From an uncultured archaeon (GTDB lineage: Archaea > Halobacteriota > Methanosarcinia > Methanosarcinales > Methanoperedenaceae), in NCBI GenBank assembly GCA_902386085.1, contig CABMIA010000132.1:1-8112 (forward strand): DNA of 8,112 nucleotides, in the 5' to 3' direction. Shown piece after piece: positions 5,507 to 8,112 of this stretch. A program made the translations under genes and the position numbers. The first letter of the stretch is position 1, and every line of letters starts with the position of its first letter. The notes under the pieces are model-generated. The model was not told the origin of the DNA. It made no database searches and worked only from the letters and a program-made list of their open reading frames with translations.

Positions 5507-5703
5507 CCCATCACGCAGTTGAAATCGCTGATATCGGTCGTCCTGTCCAGCGCCAGAAATTCATCGTATGTCAGTGTGATATGTTTTTCTACAAGACCTT
5601 GGACCCGGAAAATCCCATGTCCTCTTATCAAAAACAGGCACTTTGCCTTTGTGAAGGATTGGAAAATCTGTTTTCAGGCGCTGATTGGGCGGAGTCTTTC
5701 CAT
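5126..5703 (-). pseudogene. Sulfite-oxidase/YedY-type molybdopterin protein with three frameshifts
   Basis: Read on the minus strand from ATG 5703, the protein can be followed end to end only by changing frame three times: a missing base near 5693 (MERL then PPNQRLKTDFPILH), an extra base at about 5608-5612 (TWDF then RVQGLVEKHITLTYDEF), and a missing base near 5500 (CVMGWS then RFDLKWEGV). Restored, it has about 192 residues, the normal size of small cytosolic COG2041/PF00174 oxidoreductases. The Cys of CVMGWS (codon 5517-5515) is the expected molybdenum ligand, and HGGPLRLVVPKKY and KW.R.I.F.....GYWE-type segments of the domain follow. No signal peptide or heme domain is visible, and the substrate is unknown. 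It converges on the antitoxin gene and lies just downstream of the XRE gene on the same strand. Either a decaying gene or sequencing indels; the family call is firm. Confidence 0.75.
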
Positions 5704-5759
5704 AAAACCTGCTTCTGTTATTGAGATGGCCGGTATTAAGGGTAATGATTTTCAGCAGA

Positions 5760-5954
5760 CTACTCCTCGAAAATAAAAACATCCTCTATTTTTGATTTCA
5801 ATACTTTTGCTATATCATGGGCAAGCTTTAATGAGGGATTATATTTTCCCTTTTCCAGGAAAACGATAGTCTCTCTTCTCACACCTACCTTATTAGCAAG
5901 CTCTTCCTGGGTCAGGTCGTATCTTGCCCTAAGCTCCTTGATCCGTGTTTTCAT
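5760..5954 (-). CDS. Small XRE-family helix-turn-helix regulator
   Basis: A 64-residue single-domain repressor-type protein. The HTH is plain: [29 protein letters not shown] (residues 8-36), with the [14 protein letters not shown] helix and IEDVF at the end, as in many short archaeal and bacterial XRE regulators. It is the last gene of the operon with the three membrane proteins; its ATG overlaps the preceding TAA by one base (TAATG), with an AAAGGCG ribosome site upstream. It most likely represses its own operon through the half-sites before the first gene. It ends in TAG, and a read-through product would gain only a few residues before TAA. Confidence 0.85.
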   Translation of the reverse strand: MKTRIKELRARYDLTQEELANKVGVRRETIVFLEKGKYNPSLKLAHDIAKVLKSKIEDVFIFEE

Positions 5955-6382
5955 TATACTTCGCCTTTCTTGTCAAGATAATGCCCGATAATTATCCACG
6001 AAAACAGGGAAGCAACCAGAATCACATATACCGTGCTTGTATATTCCAGCCTTAAATTAAGGATGCTGTTAGCCAGGCCAGAAACCATGAGGCTTCCAAG
6101 AAGCAGTAAATATGCAAATAATCCGGATTTTTCGCCGACCCGCCTGGACCGTTCGTCAGCTATTGCTTTCCCTTCTGATTCTGCTTTAAACCTTTTGATG
6201 TTCATATATGCGCTTATCAAAAGAGTCAAGCCGAGGAGAACGAAAAGTGAGGGCTCGTGATACGATTTTCCTTCATAAATATTTTGAACGACCCAAAAAG
6301 ATGCAAATGCGAGCAAAAATACGCTTAGCGCCAGGTTGATCTTGCTCATAAACAGCATTTTTTTATTATCCTTAAGCTTCAC
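5954..6382 (-). CDS. DUF2178-family membrane protein (distal copy)
   Basis: A 142-residue protein with four predicted membrane helices at about 15-35, 44-62, 88-108 and 114-136. Between helices 2 and 3 lies [13 protein letters not shown] (75-87), the DER signature of DUF2178 proteins, and the C-terminus is YLDKKGEV. The family's function is unknown; members are often encoded with a small XRE regulator. The start is GTG 6382, chosen because it overlaps the upstream stop (GTGA) and has an AGGTGAT ribosome site at 6388-6394. Confidence 0.8.
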   Translation of the reverse strand: MKLKDNKKMLFMSKINLALSVFLLAFASFWVVQNIYEGKSYHEPSLFVLLGLTLLISAYMNIKRFKAESEGKAIADERSRRVGEKSGLFAYLLLLGSLMVSGLANSILNLRLEYTSTVYVILVASLFSWIIIGHYLDKKGEV

Positions 6383-6768
6383 TCTGTATCACCTTTTTTA
6401 TTGAAATGCCAGCGAAGGATAATCCAGCAATAGATTCCGGTAAATATGATTATCGAATAGGTGTCAAAAAAAGTAGGAATCCATAGCTTCGTGATATTTA
6501 AGTAATTCATCACTGTGATGATTGCAAGAATCGCCCAGAACCCGTAATATCCCGCCTTCTCATTGATTCTTTTGGACCGCTCATCCTGCAAAAGAATTTC
6601 TTTTGGTTTTGTAGCAAACAGCAAGCCTATCAGTGTCAGCACTGCCCCGCTAATAGCAAGCCCCATGCCCGCCGGATGGAGGTATTTAAAAGTGGCCAGT
6701 CCTGCCAGAATCATCCCAATGCCCACTCCCATGAATTGCAAAATATCTTTGTCCTTCCTGAATTTCAT
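6379..6768 (-). CDS. DUF2178-family membrane protein (proximal copy)
   Basis: A 129-residue protein, clearly a paralogue of its downstream neighbour: two helices (about 12-30 and 32-52), QDERSKRINEKAG (61-73), two more helices (about 74-92 and 103-120) and a HFNKKGDTE tail. The ATG at 6768 overlaps the preceding stop as ATGA and the 3' end overlaps the next start as GTGA, so translation is coupled on both sides. No catalytic residues are evident; a role as membrane sensor, transporter subunit or immunity-like protein cannot be chosen from sequence. Confidence 0.8.
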   Translation of the reverse strand: MKFRKDKDILQFMGVGIGMILAGLATFKYLHPAGMGLAISGAVLTLIGLLFATKPKEILLQDERSKRINEKAGYYGFWAILAIITVMNYLNITKLWIPTFFDTYSIIIFTGIYCWIILRWHFNKKGDTE

Positions 6769-7109
6769 TCTACATCGCCTTTTCTGTCATAGTATGTATA
6801 TGATAAAGCGAATAACAACATGCTCCCAACAAAAGGAAGAGCCAGCAGCAGCGGATAGTTCTCAACTGCTTTGAAAGCTCCGGCGTAGGCTAAAGATATG
6901 GATGATGCTACCACACTTAAGACAAATGCATTCCTGCATGCCCTGTTAATATTCCTTTCAACCCTTTCATCCCTGCCTCTTCCGCCCACAGCGCCGAAAA
7001 ATCCAAAAGCCCCAAAGAATCCATAGAATCCGGTATTTCCGGTAACCAGGCCGAGCAGGCCCAGAAAACCGATTAAACCAAGATATCCAATATTATTTCT
7101 GAATTTCAT
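6765..7109 (-). CDS. DUF3796-like membrane protein, first gene of the XRE operon
   Basis: A 114-residue protein whose start (IGYLGLIGFLGLLGLVTGN then GFYGFFGAFGFFGA) matches the glycine/phenylalanine-rich opening of DUF3796 proteins, which in Firmicutes also occur beside small XRE regulators. Two N-terminal hydrophobic stretches (about 8-24 and 27-42) are followed by GRDERVERNINRACRNAF (45-62) and two further helices (about 61-79 and 85-104). The tail YYDRKGDVE and the DER element match the two DUF2178 proteins downstream, suggesting a common origin or shared partner. A strong AGGAGGG ribosome site precedes ATG 7109. Function unknown. Confidence 0.75.
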   Translation of the reverse strand: MKFRNNIGYLGLIGFLGLLGLVTGNTGFYGFFGAFGFFGAVGGRGRDERVERNINRACRNAFVLSVVASSISLAYAGAFKAVENYPLLLALPFVGSMLLFALSYTYYDRKGDVE

Positions 7110-7112
7110 TTG

Positions 7113-7119
7113 CCCTCCT
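7113..7119 (-). promoter_or_regulatory. Strong ribosome binding site of the DUF3796-like gene
   Basis: The complementary strand reads AGGAGGG three bases before ATG 7109-7107. It is the most complete anti-16S match in the window and fixes the start of the operon's first gene. Confidence 0.75.
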
Positions 7120-7134
7120 AAATGTTGTTTATTT

Positions 7135-7162
7135 ATAACATTATGTTATGTATATATAACAT
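7135..7162 (-). promoter_or_regulatory. Promoter and probable XRE operator: TATA box among three ATAACAT half-sites
   Basis: ATAACAT occurs at 7135-7141, inverted as ATGTTAT at 7143-7149 (perfect 7-1-7 palindrome), and again as ATAACAT at 7156-7162, making a second inverted pair with a 6-base spacer. The minus-strand TATA-like TTATATATA (about 7151-7159) lies in that second pair, so a bound regulator would block TBP. Transcription would begin near 7128, giving a short leader with the ribosome site. The repeat and its position are seen; binding by the operon's own XRE protein is inferred. Confidence 0.65.
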
Positions 7163-7215
7163 TAATCTAACTTAAAACTTTCTTTGGAGAATAACTTTCG
7201 CAAACCCAAAATGCC

Positions 7216-7887
7216 TTAATCTTTCTGCACTTTCTCTGAACCGCAGCACAATTCATTTACCTTTTCAAGCACCAGAATTGCATCTTCCCGCTTCACATCT
7301 ATTTCATGTTCCTTGAAAAAATCAAGCAATTCCTCTTTTTTGCCTTCCCCGATAATTCCTCTTTTCACGGATTCCATAACGATATCCCGGTAATTCCTGT
7401 CAGGGTAGAATATTTTCCTGGTAATATCCAGGATTCCCGAAACCTGCTCTCCTGACATGATCCCCATATCCATCGCAAGATCAAGGGTCAGTCTCACATT
7501 CACAAGCGGGACCGAAAGCGGCTCCATCGTTTCCTCATTAAAAGTCACCGCCACCTCATCATCGGATTCGATGACCCCCTTCCTGTACATATCGTATATC
7601 CTGCCAACCCCGATCATGCCGTAGGGCTCAAGCTCAAAAGCGCGGAGCGCTCCCATACTTGCCCCCCCAACCACGGTTATACCGTTCTTTAGCGCTTCGA
7701 TTATTTCACGATGGGCTACTGCCGCGCTGTCAAAGAAAACCCCATCGATTATGCCGATGATATCCGGCGGCGATCTCATAAGTTTCCTGATATCGTCACG
7801 CCTGACAGGCTTGCGGTACTCTGCGTCCAGTATTTTTTCTGCATCGCGGTGACTTATACTCGTGCCTGTGTACACCACGGGCTTCAT
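7216..7887 (-). CDS. tfuA: TfuA-like protein, partner of YcaO in thioamidation
   Basis: A 223-residue protein with the TfuA core: IIDGVF (46-51), AVAHREIIEALKNGI (56-70), GGASMGALRAFEL (74-86), YGMIGVG (89-95) and ESDDEVA (107-113), followed by a helical C-terminal part. In methanogens and related methanotrophic archaea, TfuA works with YcaO to convert a glycine of the McrA active-site region into thioglycine, probably by helping deliver or activate sulfide; YcaO supplies the ATP-dependent backbone activation. The ATG at 7887 overlaps the ycaO stop as ATGA, so the two are coupled. The protein has a CC pair near the C-terminus (about 214-215), of unknown importance. It ends in TAA 107 bases before the next operon on the same strand. 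Confidence 0.88.
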   Translation of the reverse strand: MKPVVYTGTSISHRDAEKILDAEYRKPVRRDDIRKLMRSPPDIIGIIDGVFFDSAAVAHREIIEALKNGITVVGGASMGALRAFELEPYGMIGVGRIYDMYRKGVIESDDEVAVTFNEETMEPLSVPLVNVRLTLDLAMDMGIMSGEQVSGILDITRKIFYPDRNYRDIVMESVKRGIIGEGKKEELLDFFKEHEIDVKREDAILVLEKVNELCCGSEKVQKD

Positions 7888-8112
7888 TTGGGCACTCTCT
7901 TCTTCTTTCTCTTGATACGCTCGCCTTTCCTCTCACGGTCAAGCGTAAAGAGCTCAAACATCGGGATAATTGCCCTTACCACCGGAACCTCAACGCCCCT
8001 TGAAAGATCTACGATTATGGCCCCGTCTGCGATCCCATCCAGGCTTTCAAGCACTGTTCTGATATTGGCTGCCGGAGTGTCGCTTGAGCTGTCCTTCAAT
8101 TCATCCATGTGT
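7884..8112 (-). CDS. ycaO: YcaO-domain protein, C-terminal end only (runs off the window)
   Basis: The frame is open through the right edge, so the ATG at 8108 is internal and the 5' part lies outside. The visible 75 or so codons match the end of YcaO proteins: a HMDEL-like start, a LDGIADGAIIVDLSR segment, and the VPVVRAIIPMFEL core, the conserved last strand of the fold (compare PVVRVIVPGLE). The C-terminus is a very basic tail (RKGERIKRKKKRVPK). YcaO enzymes activate a peptide backbone amide with ATP so that a nucleophile can attack; with TfuA next to it, sulfide and thioamide formation is the likely chemistry and McrA the likely target. The ATP-binding part cannot be checked here. Confidence 0.8.
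   Translation of the reverse strand, partial: HMDELKDSSSDTPAANIRTVLESLDGIADGAIIVDLSRGVEVPVVRAIIPMFELFTLDRERKGERIKRKKKRVPK

Noticed and set aside
5519..5776. Plus-strand open frame opposite the molybdopterin gene
   Set aside because: The minus strand carries recognisable family motifs in all pieces; the plus-strand product does not resemble a protein.
5561..5782. Independent 73-residue minus-strand gene starting at ATG 5782
   Set aside because: Its middle (PPNQRLKTDFPILH to TWDF) is the N-terminal part of the molybdopterin protein and its ends are out-of-frame sequence; it also overlaps the end of the XRE gene.

Overview
The window looks archaeal, most likely an MCR-bearing (methanogenic or methane-oxidising) euryarchaeon close to Methanosarcinales or Ca. 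Methanoperedens. The main reason is a ycaO-tfuA pair at the right edge, the pair known to thioamidate a glycine of methyl-coenzyme M reductase in such archaea. Supporting signs are TATA-like promoters, Shine-Dalgarno-like AGGTG and AGGAGGG sites, small DUF2178 membrane proteins with an XRE regulator, and a large CHAT/STAND/TPR gene. The lineage is an inference; no rRNA or tRNA is present.

Left third (about 208-4167, + strand): one long reading frame encodes a CHAT cysteine-protease domain, an NB-ARC/STAND ATPase, a winged-helix/arm region and six to seven tandem TPRs. It is interrupted by two in-frame stops, TAG at 775-777 and TGA at 2608-2610, with no frame change. Overlapping it is a 67-residue double zinc-ribbon protein, which in turn overlaps (ATGA) a 147-residue two-helix membrane protein. 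The layout resembles a STAND-type immune or regulated-cell-death cassette: TPR sensor, ATPase switch, CHAT protease, and a small membrane protein as possible effector or substrate. The assignment to defence is inferred.

Middle (4168-5703): a 210-bp intergenic region carries a 9-bp hairpin/inverted repeat and a TATA-like promoter. It precedes a toxin-antitoxin-like pair: a 90-residue DUF4258/BrnT-like putative toxin and a YgiT/MqsA-type zinc-finger protein with an AbrB-like tail. Convergent to it, on the - strand, is a sulfite-oxidase/YedY-type molybdopterin protein that can be rebuilt to about 192 residues only by correcting three frameshifts, so it is a pseudogene or carries assembly errors.

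Right third (5760-8112, - strand): a tightly overlapping four-gene operon (DUF3796-like, DUF2178, DUF2178, XRE regulator) lies behind a promoter whose TATA box is embedded among three copies of the half-site ATAACAT, probably an operator. Upstream of it, on the same strand, are tfuA and the 3' end of ycaO, overlapping by ATGA.

The main open question is whether the several disrupted genes (two stops in the STAND gene, three indels in the molybdopterin gene) reflect real decay of accessory DNA, recoding (TAG as pyrrolysine), or sequence error.
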